Below are positions 1 through 10,307 of a DNA stretch of 64,000 bases, piece after piece; the first letter of the stretch is position 1; each line of letters opens with the position of its first letter. The position numbers were made by a program, and so were the translations under genes. The notes under the pieces were generated by a model. The model had not been told where the DNA came from. It did no database searches and was given only the letters and a program-made list of their open reading frames with translations. This stretch comes from Amaranthus tricolor (Eukaryota; Streptophyta; Magnoliopsida; Caryophyllales; Amaranthaceae). The DNA lies in contig NC_080052.1 in NCBI RefSeq assembly GCF_026212465.1, positions 9,864,943 to 9,928,942 on the forward strand, read 5' to 3'.

Positions 1-560
1 AAGTCATCTGGTTACCAAGTTTATTCAAAGGATACCGTCTAAAGTTAAAATTATTTATGGTTAATTAATAGATGAGATTATTATAGAAAAATCATGAAAA
101 AAGTTGAATTATTTTAGGTAAGTTTTTCTTTTTTAAATAGTTAATATTTTAATATGTACAAACAAATTAAAGTGTTCGCCATAATAATGTAAATAAACTT
201 TTAAAAATAGAGGGAGTATAATAATACTTATGCATAACTTTTGTGGCTACATAATTTAATAAAAAAAACACTTCTTGTTAATTATTAAGAAGTTGACACG
301 ATTTGGTTCTTTCCGATCCATTACATTGAATTTACTCAAGCAACTTCCTCATCTTTCAATGGTGTTAATATATTTGTATGGTTGTGGTGTACACCTAATT
401 TCATGAGTCATGCCTAAATTTCCATGTAGTATAGGGAGGAAAGTTGGGAAAATGTAGTAAACCAAAAGAAAGGGAGGGGGTGATTAGAAACCAATTAATA
501 ATTGAATGGAGTCAACAAAAACACGTTAAAGTAGGTACTTAATTTACTAGAATAAGTTAG
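1..560. other. intergenic DNA, no gene seen
   Basis: AT-rich sequence with no convincing coding region, RNA gene or terminal repeats. Its right edge, gttag at 556-560, is the left target-site duplication of the copia element that follows. Confidence 0.6.
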
Positions 561-764
561 TGTAGAAACTGAAGAAGGGCTGTCAAACTCATGCCCGTTA
601 ATTCATTGATAACTATTATATATGTTACAAATTATGTGAAGATTATATTCACATAAAAGATATTGCTAAATCAATTACCTAAAATCAAGGGATAACAATC
701 AAGAATATACTCTAGAATAAACTAATCAAATATTTCCCAAATATTTCCCTAAAATTTCGTAACA
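561..764 (-). repeat. 3' LTR of the 561-5641 copia element
   Basis: 204 bp, near-identical to 5457-5641. It lies downstream of pol in the minus-strand orientation and next to the poly-G tract, so it is the 3' LTR. It is longer than its partner mainly through small indels, such as extra bases near 640. Confidence 0.95.
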
Positions 765-791
765 CCCCCCCCCCCCCCCCCCCCCCCCCCC
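765..791 (-). other. polypurine tract, pure G run
   Basis: An uninterrupted run of C on the plus strand, G on the element's sense strand, directly abuts the 3' LTR where copia elements carry their polypurine tract for plus-strand priming. A homopolymer of about 27 bases is longer than usual and may have expanded by slippage or be an assembly artefact. Confidence 0.75.
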
Positions 792-3700
792 TCAAGTTGG
801 AGCATCAGGAGAAAAAATGCCCAACTTGGATAACAAAGTATCAAATTGAGCCTTTCCAAGAGCTTTTGTGAAAATGTCGGCCAATTGTGTATGAGTAGGA
901 ACGTAAACTGGATCAATGAGACCTGCATTTACTGCATCACGAACAAAGTGACAATCGACCTCAATATGTTTAGTCCTTTCATGTAACACGGGATTTCAGG
1001 CTATATGCAAAGCTGACTGACTGTCACAATACAACTTTACAGCTTTGGGATGGTTTACCCCTAAAATTAAAAGTAAACCTTTCAACCATTTTAATTCACA
1101 AGTGATATCAGCCATTGACCGATATTCAGCTTCCGCAGAACTACGGGAGACAGTGTTTTGTTTCTTGGTTTTCCAAGAAATAGGAGACTGGCCCAGAAAT
1201 ACCAACCAACCTGTTAAAGATCGTCTTGTAATAGGACAAGCTGCCCAATCAGAGTCACACCACCCCTGCAAAGTTAAATTACTGTCGGATCGTAGCAAAA
1301 TTTCTAGCCCGGGAGTACCTTTCAAATATCGAACAACCCGTAAGGCTGCTTCCCAATGATCAGTCCTAGGCTCATGCATAAATTGAGACAAAATATGAAC
1401 TGAGTAAGCCAAATCAGGCCTAGTTACTGCCAAGTAAATCAATCTACCGACGAGCCTACGATATGGCTCTGGATCCAACAATATTGTTCCAGTTGCGAGA
1501 CCAAGTTTATGGTTTTGTTCAATCGGGGAGCCTACTGGTTTAGATCCAAGTAACCCTGTTTCGGACACAATATCAAGAGTATATTTCCTTTGGCAAAGAA
1601 ATAAACCTGTAGTACTACGAGCAACTTCTATACCCAAAAAATATTTTAGAACACCAAGATCCTTCATGTGAGAAAAATCAGAAAAATAAGCTTTAAAGGT
1701 CCGTAAAGCAACAGAGTCATTTCCGGATATAATTAAATCATTCACATAAACAAGAACATTTATTTGAATCGAGCCACGGGTATAGGTGAATAGGAAATAA
1801 TCGGAATAAGACTGAAGAAATCCATATTCTTTCAAGGCAGAAACAAGTTTTGCAAACCAACTTCTAGGTGCCTGTTTTAGACCTTATAAGGATTTTCTGA
1901 GGCGACATACCTTATTAGGATGTGATGACTCAAACCCGGGTGGAAGCTTCATGTAAACTTCCTCATCAAGATCACCATGCAGAAAGGCATTATGGACATC
2001 CATTTGGTGAAGCTCCCAATTTTTAGCAGATGCAATGACAAGAACAGCTCGAACAGTGACCATTTTAGCCATGGGAACAAATGTCTCATTGTAGTCGATA
2101 CCCTCCTTTTGATGATTACCGAAGACAACGAGTCTGGATTTGAGCCTTTCTATGCTGCCATCTGATTTGTACTTAATCCGATATACCCATTGACTACCAA
2201 GAGACTTCTTTCTTGGGGGAAGATCTTCCATTATCCAAGTTCCATTGTTTTCAACAGCCCGAATTTCATCTTGCATTGATTTTCTCCAACCCTCATCTTG
2301 CATTGCCTCCTTAAACGAACGTGGTTCTTTGCCCAAAATAATAGCTGCAATAAAATTTCGATAACGCAAAGAATAACTGTTACAATTTACATAATGTGCT
2401 ATAGGATAAGGAGTACCTGAAGGATGCCGAGGGGACGAATTGTTTGGAAGAGATGGACTCTTTGTGAAAATAGTGTGTATGACAAAATCCTTATGTTTCA
2501 CATTAGGAAATTTAGTACGAAACCCACGTCCCAAATTTGTATCATTATGAGTGGTGGTAGCCGAATCTATGGAGGAGGAATTGGTTCGAGTTTGCAAAAC
2601 GGGCTATGGCTCCTTACTGGATGGATTAGGTGAGTTGGGCTGATCACGGGGCCTAGAGTGGACTGCCGTGGGTTGCATTTTGTGAGTAGGCTGGGTTGTG
2701 TCTGGGCCAAGAGATATTTGCTGAGTAGGCCGGTCTGTGTTTTCTAGGATAGGTGGAGGTTCATTTGTATTTGGATGGGCCAGATTTTGAGTAATTGGTT
2801 GATTTGGTGGGCTTAATTGTTGTGGACTGTATTGTGGGGTTTCGGGAGGTATAGGTTGATAATTAGATGTATGGTTATCACAGAAAGGTTGAGGGTCATT
2901 ATGAGTGTGATTTTCATGAAAATCCTTAATACATCTAAAATCACAATTTATGGGTTTATGGGGTGCAACAATATTTTCAAGATTAATATTTGAAGCAATA
3001 GGATCCAAAAAGGGAAAAACACCTTCTTAAAATTTAACATCACGAGAAACAAAAAATTGTTTTGCATCCAAATCAAATAACCTCCATCCTTTTTGATCAA
3101 ACGGGTATCCCACAAAAATGCATTTTCGACTTTTGCTAGCAAATTTATCCCCCTTTGTCTTTTGATTTTGAGCAAAATAGAGGCAACCAAAGGTCCGAAT
3201 GTGGTTATATGAGGGTGGCTTATGAAAAATAATTTCATATGGTGATTTATTTTTGAGTAAAGGAGTGGGTGTACGATTAATTAAATGAGCTGCAACAAGA
3301 ACACTTTCACCCCAAAAATAAATTGGTAAGTTTGCTTGAAACCGTAACGCCCCGGCTACATTCAAAATATGTTTATGCTTCCTCTCTGCCCGCCCATTTT
3401 GTTAGGGAGTTCCAACACAGGATGTTTGAAATAAAATACCATTATCATTAAAATAGCCAAGCAAACACTGAAATTCCGTACCATAATCACTTTGAACTAT
3501 TTTAATGGTCAGTGAAAATTGTCTATTAATCATAGCCACAAATGACATAAACATACGGAACACCTCTGTTTTATCAATCATCAAATATAACCAAATTGCA
3601 CGGGAATAATCATCAACAATAGTCAAAAAATAACGTGCATCACAAGAGGAGGGATTTTTGTATGGTCCCCATAAATCACAATGTACTTTCTCAAAAATTC

Positions 3701-3971
3701 AAGAAGCTTTATTTTCACTTAAATAAAATCTATCCCGAGGGTGTTTAGCATGAAAACAGACTTCACATGCTTTATTTAAACTACCCCTATAATCAGAAAC
3801 AGGAGGAAGAAGCTTTACTACTCTTTCGGAAGGATGACCCATTCTTTTGTGCCACAAATCCAATGTTGAAGAAACGGCATTGAGTGAAATTTGTGAAACG
3901 GAATTGTCTCTAGCAAAATAAAAAAGTCCATCCTTCCTAACACTCGTTCCAATCAGCTCCTTCGACTGGTC
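792..3971 (-). pseudogene. copia pol remnant: integrase, reverse transcriptase, RNase H
   Basis: The segments are collinear and almost entirely in one reading order, interrupted by single stop codons rather than large deletions. From right to left: GAG-pre-integrase region (about 3700-3900), integrase core with TIVDDYSRAIW and SDYGTEF (3402-3626), integrase end with LINRTPTPLL (3027-3365), a Pro/Gln-rich linker (2604-3008), reverse transcriptase first half with WVYRIKYKSDGSIERLK and QMDVHNAFLHGDL (1884-2597), second half and RNase H (996-1835), and the RNase H end with HERTKHIEVDCHFVRD (792-989). Stops lie at 3972-3974, 3699-3701, 3402-3404 and 996-998 among others. The reverse transcriptase catalytic box reads YVND instead of YVDD, replacing an essential aspartate. 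Enzymatic function is therefore lost (inference from the family). Confidence 0.92.
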
Positions 3972-5408
3972 CTATATAACACAAGAGTGAGATGTAAATT
4001 GCTCAGTACAATGTAAATCATCAATCAATTGCGAAACCGAAATTAAATTACAACATAATTCCGGAACCAATAGTACGTGTTTAAGAATTAAATTATTAGT
4101 TAAATGAACCGAGCCTTCCTTTGTGGCAATGACGAATTTCCCGTTTGGAAGGCCTACTGGACAATTAGTATCGTGGACATTAAAAAGCCATGAAGCTGTA
4201 CAAGTCACATGTCGTGAGGCACCGGTATCGATGATCCACGAATTAAAATCAAACTCACCAGTCATCCTTTCATCAGAGACTTCGATGTTACCAATAAATT
4301 CAGCAAGAAATTTCCACTGCTCTGGAGTAAAAATACGACCTGCTGCTGCCTGAGTACTCGGACCTGCTGCCGGCGAGTTCTGACCTTGTTGGCTGTTAGA
4401 CGACACTGCTAGGCTACTGGTGGCAGCATTTGCCCTAGCCAGACCTCCGCGTCCTCTGCTGCTGCTCAGAGAAGGCCTCCCGCAACCTGCGCCACCTCCC
4501 TGCATCTTGGATTGAGATGGCCACCATTCTGGGTAGCCGATTAATTCGAAGCATCCCCATACAAGATGCCCCTTTTTATTGCAATGGGTACAAAGCTGAT
4601 GAGATTTGTCCTGCCTTTCACGCGGGTTACCGGAGTTGTCAGATCTTCCACGGCCAGTAGAGGTTCGAACGGCAAACCCGACAGCTTCGAGAGGCTTTTC
4701 TTCGGTGGTTGATTTTGCTTGACGAACTCTTTCATCTTGAATGAGCAATTGATAGGCCCTATCAAGAGAGGGCAAGGGATCTGTTGACAAAATATTGGTC
4801 CTTGTTTGAGAAAAATAATCTGGATAAAGTCCCATGAGAAATTGATGAAGCCTCATACTCTCACGACGTTTTTCATGTTGTTGGCCTGCAGTGCAAGAGG
4901 TACAACAAGAACAGGTGATTAATGGTTCATAGTTTTTTAATTCCTCCCATAAAGCAGTTATTTTGCCAAAATATGTAGCGATTGACATTGTTTTTGGTTG
5001 TTCACACCGAGCAATTACAGATTTAATTTGTTGTATTCGCGGTCCATTAACAATGGAGAACCGTGATTTGAGGGTATCCCAAAGACGTTTAGCATCCCTA
5101 TATTTAGATAAAGTCGCCTTGACCTCGGGATCAATAGTGTTCATGAGCCATGAGATTAACATGGCATGAAGAGTATTCCAATCATCTTGTGTACAAGGAG
5201 CGGAGGAGGTCGTGATCGTCCCATTCAAGAAAACAAATTTGCGTCTTGCCTCTAATGCGGTTTGAATGTCAGTAGCCCATTCATCATAGTTGTGACCACG
5301 AAGACGAGTCGGAGTTATAAAATCTCCGGGACGATCATGAGGACCAAGGTAATAGGGAGAAGAAGGGTCTATGTGTAGTGGTGGTGGTGGCTGTTGATCG
5401 CCAGTCAT
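3972..5408 (-). CDS. copia Gag plus protease start
   Basis: A 478-residue open frame starting MTGDQQPPPP. The N-terminal part (about residues 25-230) is a copia Gag/UBN2-like region with RLRGHNYDEWATDIQTALEA and QFLMGLYPDYFSQTRTNI. A CX2CX4HX4C zinc knuckle (CTHCNKKGHLVWGC) lies near residue 270. A Gly/Ser/Arg-rich stretch follows, then the aspartic protease signature WIIDTGASRHVT near residue 390. The frame ends at a TAG (3972-3974) inside what is normally a continuous Gag-Pol polyprotein, so the stop is probably a mutation of a glutamine codon. Gag forms the cytoplasmic virus-like particle; the protease would process the polyprotein. The start sits just left of a poly-T/A run and about 50 bp from the 5' LTR, a usual distance. 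Confidence 0.9.
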   Translation of the reverse strand: MTGDQQPPPPLHIDPSSPYYLGPHDRPGDFITPTRLRGHNYDEWATDIQTALEARRKFVFLNGTITTSSAPCTQDDWNTLHAMLISWLMNTIDPEVKATLSKYRDAKRLWDTLKSRFSIVNGPRIQQIKSVIARCEQPKTMSIATYFGKITALWEELKNYEPLITCSCCTSCTAGQQHEKRRESMRLHQFLMGLYPDYFSQTRTNILSTDPLPSLDRAYQLLIQDERVRQAKSTTEEKPLEAVGFAVRTSTGRGRSDNSGNPRERQDKSHQLCTHCNKKGHLVWGCFELIGYPEWWPSQSKMQGGGAGCGRPSLSSSRGRGGLARANAATSSLAVSSNSQQGQNSPAAGPSTQAAAGRIFTPEQWKFLAEFIGNIEVSDERMTGEFDFNSWIIDTGASRHVTCTASWLFNVHDTNCPVGLPNGKFVIATKEGSVHLTNNLILKHVLLVPELCCNLISVSQLIDDLHCTEQFTSHSCVI

Positions 5409-5438
5409 TGAATTTTTTTTTTTTTTTTTTAAGAAATT

Positions 5439-5456
5439 CCTGAGCGACTGATATCA
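5439..5456 (-). other. primer binding site, degenerate
   Basis: Directly inside the 5' LTR the minus strand reads TGATATCAGTCGCTCAGG, a decayed form of the TGGTATCAGAGC site complementary to initiator methionine tRNA that plant copia elements use. Confidence 0.7.
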
Positions 5457-5641
5457 TGTAGAAACTGAAGAAGGGCTGTCAAACTCATGCCCGTTAATTC
5501 ATTGATATCCATTATATATGTTACAAAAGATTATATTCACATAAAAGATATTGCTAAATCAATTACCTAAAATCAAGGGATAACAATTAAGAATATACTC
5601 TAGAATAAGCTAATCAAATATTTCCCTAAAATATCGTAACA
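5457..5641 (-). repeat. 5' LTR of the 561-5641 copia element
   Basis: 185 bp, the partner of 561-764. It is followed by gttag (5642-5646), identical to the bases before 561. Confidence 0.95.
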
Positions 5642-5865
5642 GTTAGACATGAGGAAAGCGTGGTATCATAATTCTAGAACAATCATATTCCCAAGTCCCC
5701 ATCTTCTACCCCAAACTATGACATGATCTTATTGCTCTTATAACTATAGCAAATGCTTTATCACCAAAAAAAAATTATTATAGTAAATGCTAGTAAACGT
5801 GATTCGTAAACAAGAATAATAATATATCTAAAAAAGTAATAAAAAAGCAAAATATTTTTAAAAAA

Positions 5866-6302
5866 AGTGTCAGAAAGTACTTAATAAATTTTTTTCTAAA
5901 AAGTACCTAATAAAAAAAGTTTTGTCAATTGATAATTTTTTTTTTCTTTTCCAAAGAGTACCAATTAACATTTTTCTTTAGTTGACCGTTAAATATAACT
6001 GTTAACTGGTCAAAATAAAAAAATTTTCTTCCTCAATTTCAATTTCTTTTCCAATTTAATTTTCTCACTATCTTCTCGTTACTTTTTACTCAAAATCGAA
6101 ATTAAATTGGAAAAGAAATTGAAGATGAGGAAGAAGAATTTTCATTTTGACCAGTCAACCGTTATATTTGACGGTCAATTGAAGGAAAACGTTACTTGTT
6201 ACTCTATGAAAAAAAGATTTTTGTAGGTATTTAATGACAATACTTTTTTTATTAGGTACTTTTTAGAAAAAAAAATATTAGGTTCTTTTTGACAATTTTC
6301 CC
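5866..6302. mobile_element. foldback MITE with about 200-bp inverted arms
   Basis: Two long arms are reverse complements of each other around a centre near 6075. Shared blocks include CTAAAAAGTACCTAATAAAA, TGACCGTTAAATATAAC and TTCAATTTCTTTTCCAATTT. The outer end resembles GGGAAAATTGTCAAAAAG, a terminus seen in many plant Mutator-type or foldback MITEs. No coding capacity. The left boundary is fuzzy and I did not find a clean target duplication. Confidence 0.75.
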
Positions 6303-8045
6303 TTAAAAAATAAAAATAACATAATATATGTTGGCTTATGAATTAGTGATAATTTAGAATTTTATAGTATGTTAGGTAATACAATAATACTTATATAATT
6401 AAAAATTTAGAATATATTGTATTTTATTATTTAAAATTGATTTTATCCTCATTAATAAACATCATGTGTACATCTGTTAACAAGATCCTATAATTATTAT
6501 TTGATTGTATCAAAAGTTATATTTCAGTCAATTAGATTATAAAGTTATATAGATCTTAGAACCTTAAAGTAGAGATCATACTTATATACTCAAATTGGTT
6601 TAGATAGAATTTAGGCTAATTAAGTTTTTTTTTTAAATCAAAAAGAAAAATAAAATTTGTCAAATTATTTCCATAATAAGGTTTTTTTAGATTATATATA
6701 TAGTTGACACAAAATTTAATTGGTAGTGTACATGTATATCATTTACAAAAAAATTTACTTATAATTTAAATTGGAGTTGAAAAGAAATTGATTAACAAAT
6801 TTGTATATAAATACATAATCGCTTACGTAATAAAACCATATAAAATATCTTTAAAAGATATATTAAGAGATGTAGTTTTCATAAAGAAAGTGAAAGGCCA
6901 AAAGATTAATAAGGTAAAGAAGTAGCCAAATGCAAGACATGAAAATTGTAATAGATGTAGCACATTCCAAAATGGTGACTTTCCAATATAATTGAAAGTA
7001 GTTTTTGGTGGCTCAAAAAGAATCCAGCTTTATTTAGTTTAGTGTAAACAAATAATTAAGCGCCATAAATGTTGAAAAAGAGGTCTATCCATCCAATTGG
7101 GGTCAACTGTCAAGTGCTATCCAAACATTTCTATGGTGAAAATATCACCAGCGTCGTCAAATTATGCCCTTTTTTCTTGGCTACTTTCCTCCTTTGGCCT
7201 TTTATGCCCACTTATTACCAAAACACACTCAAGAGACCAACTTTTCCTCAACCAAAAAATCTGCACAACTTAGCGTTTTACTCTAAACATTTACATTATC
7301 ATATCAGTATATTTGATCCAATAAATGTCCTTATTTTTAAAATATTATTCACCTTTTAAATAATAAAAATCAAATTAATAATATTATCGTTCTTGAGATA
7401 TAGACTTTATCTAATTTGAAGCAACTATCAATAATGTTTAGTGTTTGTCAAATTGAACAAAATCAAATTAAAATTGTGTCAATTCAACCATTGTTTTTAA
7501 AACTAATAATTGAAAATTTGAAAATAATTTTTGAAACTTTGTTTTTTCAGACATGCTGTGCTTTCATAATTAAAATTTACACTTTAAAATGAATTGGTCA
7601 TTTTCAAACACAACCTAGAAGAATTTTATTTTCCCAAACCCTATTATGAAGTGACTCGGTGCTTCATTTCCATTACTAGATCTTGATTGACAATAGAAAT
7701 CCTCGATTATTCATTGCGATTCATTAAAAGTTGCTTCTATTCAAAGAATGAGTAATGATTATTTTTTAGCATATCAAAATCGAATGAATATGAAAGAAAT
7801 AAAGATACCTTTGACCATTAATTTTTGAAATTTGATTTGCCTTGAAAATGGGTGGAAAATAATTTGGGGACTTAATCTTTGAAAGTGCACATAAAACAAT
7901 AATATGCTTTAAAAAAGGTCTAGCGACGACAGTGGCGGCGGCAATAGCAACAACAACAACGAAGATGATGATGCATTAAAGTATGGCCGAATAGAGACCA
8001 TTGGCTAGAGATAATGGTATAAGCGTTGCTGCTAGTGTTAGGAAT
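6303..8045. other. intergenic DNA, no gene seen
   Basis: AT-rich, with only short chance reading frames and no splice-linked coding signal or terminal repeats that I can support. A short GGCGGCGGCAATAGCAACAAC-like stretch near 7930 is compositionally different but not coding on inspection. Confidence 0.5.
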
Positions 8046-8603
8046 ACGGCCCGTTTGGTTGATGGTAATGAAGTAATGAGAATGAAATGTTGTAATGACA
8101 ATAGTAATGAAAGAAGGGATATGAGAATTGGTAACGAAGATTCTTTTGTTTGGTGTGTATGACTAAAGAATGATAATGGAAGATAATATTCCATTGATTG
8201 CATTTGGTTGTTAGTAATAAAAAATGGTAATGACTCTTAGTTTCATTATTGTATATTTGTATCTAAAAGCATTATTGTATCTAAGTTATTCTATCTAATG
8301 ATTCTTTTTTTAATAATAATATTTTTTTAGATAATTACATACATTACCTTTTTTTTCTTCATTATTTTTTTTTTCTTCAGCTCGAAATAACATTACCTTA
8401 TTTTATTACCACAGTAATACCTCATCACCATTACAGCCTAATACCAGGTTGTTTGATGGTAATAAAAATGACCCTTTTTGGTAATTTCATTACCTTATTT
8501 TATTACCATCCATTACTATTGAAGGCATCCAAACAACCAAATTTTTTATTACTTAATTTTATTACCATTACCGCCCTCTAATACCATGTACCAAACGGGC
8601 CGT
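8046..8603. mobile_element. hAT-like MITE with ACGGCCCGTTTGGT termini
   Basis: The left end reads ACGGCCCGTTTGGTTGATGG and the right end is its inverted counterpart, ending ACCAAACGGGCCGT. The interior repeats the GGTAATG/CATTACC motif in both orientations. An inner pair of similar ends at about 8449-8545 (GTTGTTTGATGGTAAT and CATCCAAACAAC) suggests nesting or internal duplication. Non-coding. Family assignment rests on the terminus only; the target duplication is unclear. Confidence 0.65.
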
Positions 8604-8925
8604 TAGGGTGTCTTTGGATGGAGGGATATGGAGGAAAAGTAAGAGGAGGGATTTAGAGGGAGAAAGAACCCTTTGTTAGGATGGCAAAATGAGAGGAAAG
8701 TGATTTGAAGGGGAGGGAAATGGAAAGATTTGGTTGATACTTTTTCTTAAGGTTTCAATCTCTGCAAAGTTGAAAAGATTTGAAGGAAAAACTCACATCT
8801 CCATTTCTTTCCCTTCCATTCTCTCCTATAAAAACAAAAGCAATTTCCCTTTTATTTCTTTTCCCTTCCTTCCGCTTTCCTCCCTTTCTTTTCTCTCTAA
8901 AATTATTATTCAAACATAGTGTTAG
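8604..8925. mobile_element. probable MITE with GGGTGTCTTTGGATGGAGGG end
   Basis: Purine-rich left half (GGAGGGA, GAGGAAAG) and pyrimidine-rich right half (CCCTTCC, TTTCCTCCC) can fold on each other. The ends TAGGGTGTCTTTGGAT and the reverse complement CTAACACTATGTTTGAAT are similar but imperfect. It directly abuts the preceding MITE. Non-coding. Confidence 0.45.
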
Positions 8926-9428
8926 TACCTAGTGTGCTATGTGAATATACTCCTAAATCCGCTCTTTCTTTGATGCAATCACCTCTAGGCTCTAGCTATT
9001 CTCCCCAACAAAAACTGATGTTCCAAGAAAACCCGTAAGTTAAGATTGGTTCAGCACCAAGGAGATCAAATGAGGTGAACTTCACAAATTCAAAAACAAC
9101 TGTGCTCTCAAGTTATGCTAACAGATCATTAGAGGTCAAGAAAACTGAAAGGGACCTCCAAACTGCGGAACACTAGAGCTAAAAAAGGTCGACCTTGATC
9201 TGAAACTGCAGTTTTTGTACTAAATTCTAGTTAAGTGATTAGTTATCCGAAGGCACCGGAAAGCATGAGAAAATAGTTACATTCATGATATTGGCAAAGC
9301 AGTATGTCACCATAACAGAACAATTAACAGCATAAGCATGTCTAAGCTAAAATTTTCCAAGCTAATTATAATAAGTAATCATGAAGATGGAGCTCCTAGC
9401 TACATAGCAATTTTCTATAAGAGCCACC
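8926..9428. other. 3' flank of the ribosomal protein S11 pseudogene
   Basis: Lies immediately beyond the S11 stop codon at 9429-9431 in the minus direction and would hold its 3' untranslated region. No other gene seen. Confidence 0.5.
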
Positions 9429-9441
9429 TTACCTTCCAGTA
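9429..9441 (-). pseudogene. ribosomal protein S11 pseudogene, last codons and stop
   Basis: The minus strand reads ACTGGAAGGTAA here. Placed after the segment at 20081-20156 it completes the last exon with a short Thr-Gly-Arg tail and a stop. The two pieces are separated by the LTR insertion 9444-20075, whose target duplication is gtaaa (9439-9443) on this side and gtaga (20076-20080) on the other. Confidence 0.8.
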
Positions 9442-9669
9442 AATGTAACAGACTTAAAATTTTTAATCTTAATCTTTCGATGAATTATTCCGAATTTTCA
9501 ATTCAAATTTCTAATCCTTTGGTTATTCATTTCAAACCATTTTTAATTTCTAAACATTTTTCCGATTTTGTAATTTCTTTCAAATATTAAACTTTCAAAT
9601 ATTATTTTGTTTAGAATTTTTTTATAAGCACTAAAATATTATTTTATTATTTTACACTACAAAAAACTA

Positions 9670-10022
9670 TTGAATTGGCGACACACATTTTCGTCGCCAT
9701 TTCATAGCTAAATGGTCAAAAAGTTGGCTTGGCAACGGGCGGGCGACGAGCTTTGTGGTGGTCGCCTTTTCGTTCGTCGCTAACACCAAAATGAACGCCA
9801 TTTCCTCGCCATTTTTTAAGGAAAAGTTGGCGACCACGGGACGACAAGATGGCCATCGCCAAAAACGTGTCTGACATGGTGACAAGAATCTCCTCGCCAT
9901 CATTCTCGCCAGAGCCGGCGACCAATTCGCGACCAAAGCCTCGTCGCCAACTTGGCGACCAAAATCTGATAGCCTTTTCGTCGCCTGCTGCTAGCGACCA
10001 CATGTTCATGCTTTTTGGTCGC
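9670..10022. repeat. subterminal GGCGAC repeat array, left end of CACTA element
   Basis: Many copies of GGCGAC, TCGTCGCC and GGCGACCA occur in both orientations. In En/Spm elements such arrays bind the TNPA-type protein and help bring the ends together (family knowledge). A matching array occupies 16490-16960. Confidence 0.85.
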
Positions 10023-10023
10023 C

Positions 10024-10110
<87 letters not shown>
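10024..10110. repeat. TG/TA dinucleotide microsatellite
   Basis: A GT run followed by about 30 TA units, at the inner edge of the subterminal array. It can form cruciforms and probably varies between individuals. Confidence 0.95.
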
Positions 10111-10111
<1 letters not shown>

Positions 10112-10307
10112 TATATTTATATACATTTTGTATTAGTTATAATATTAAGATAAAAATATATACACATAAAACAAATAAATTAAAATAAAAGAGCTGGAAA
10201 TATTATATATAAAACTAAAGTTTATTTACAAAGTCACAAAAATTACATATATTTAATCATTCATTTGGGGAGGTGGAGGAGGGGGTTGATTCAAATTGAA
10301 ATGCGAT

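Larger units (their letters stand above)
561..5641 (-). mobile_element. Ty1/copia retrotransposon, Ale/Retrofit-like, defective
   Basis: A complete copia-type LTR retrotransposon of 5081 bp lies on the minus strand. Two short LTRs (561-764 and 5457-5641) begin TGTAGAAACTG and end CGTAACA on the plus strand. They are flanked by a perfect 5-bp target-site duplication gttag at 556-560 and 5642-5646. Reading right to left: primer-binding-like site, gag with zinc knuckle and protease, then integrase, reverse transcriptase and RNase H in copia order, a poly-G polypurine tract and the 3' LTR. The LTRs of about 200 bp, the 5-kb size and the gag type suggest the Ale/Retrofit lineage; that assignment is inference. 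Several in-frame stops in pol and a changed reverse transcriptase active site make it unlikely to be autonomous. Confidence 0.95.

Noticed and set aside
7069..7359. 96-residue plus-strand frame in the left intergenic region
   Set aside because: Composition typical of AT-rich non-coding DNA, with no motif or neighbouring exon.
9716..10136. Open frames of about 90-136 residues at the left CACTA end
   Set aside because: They read through the GGCGAC subterminal repeats and the TA microsatellite, with no family resemblance.
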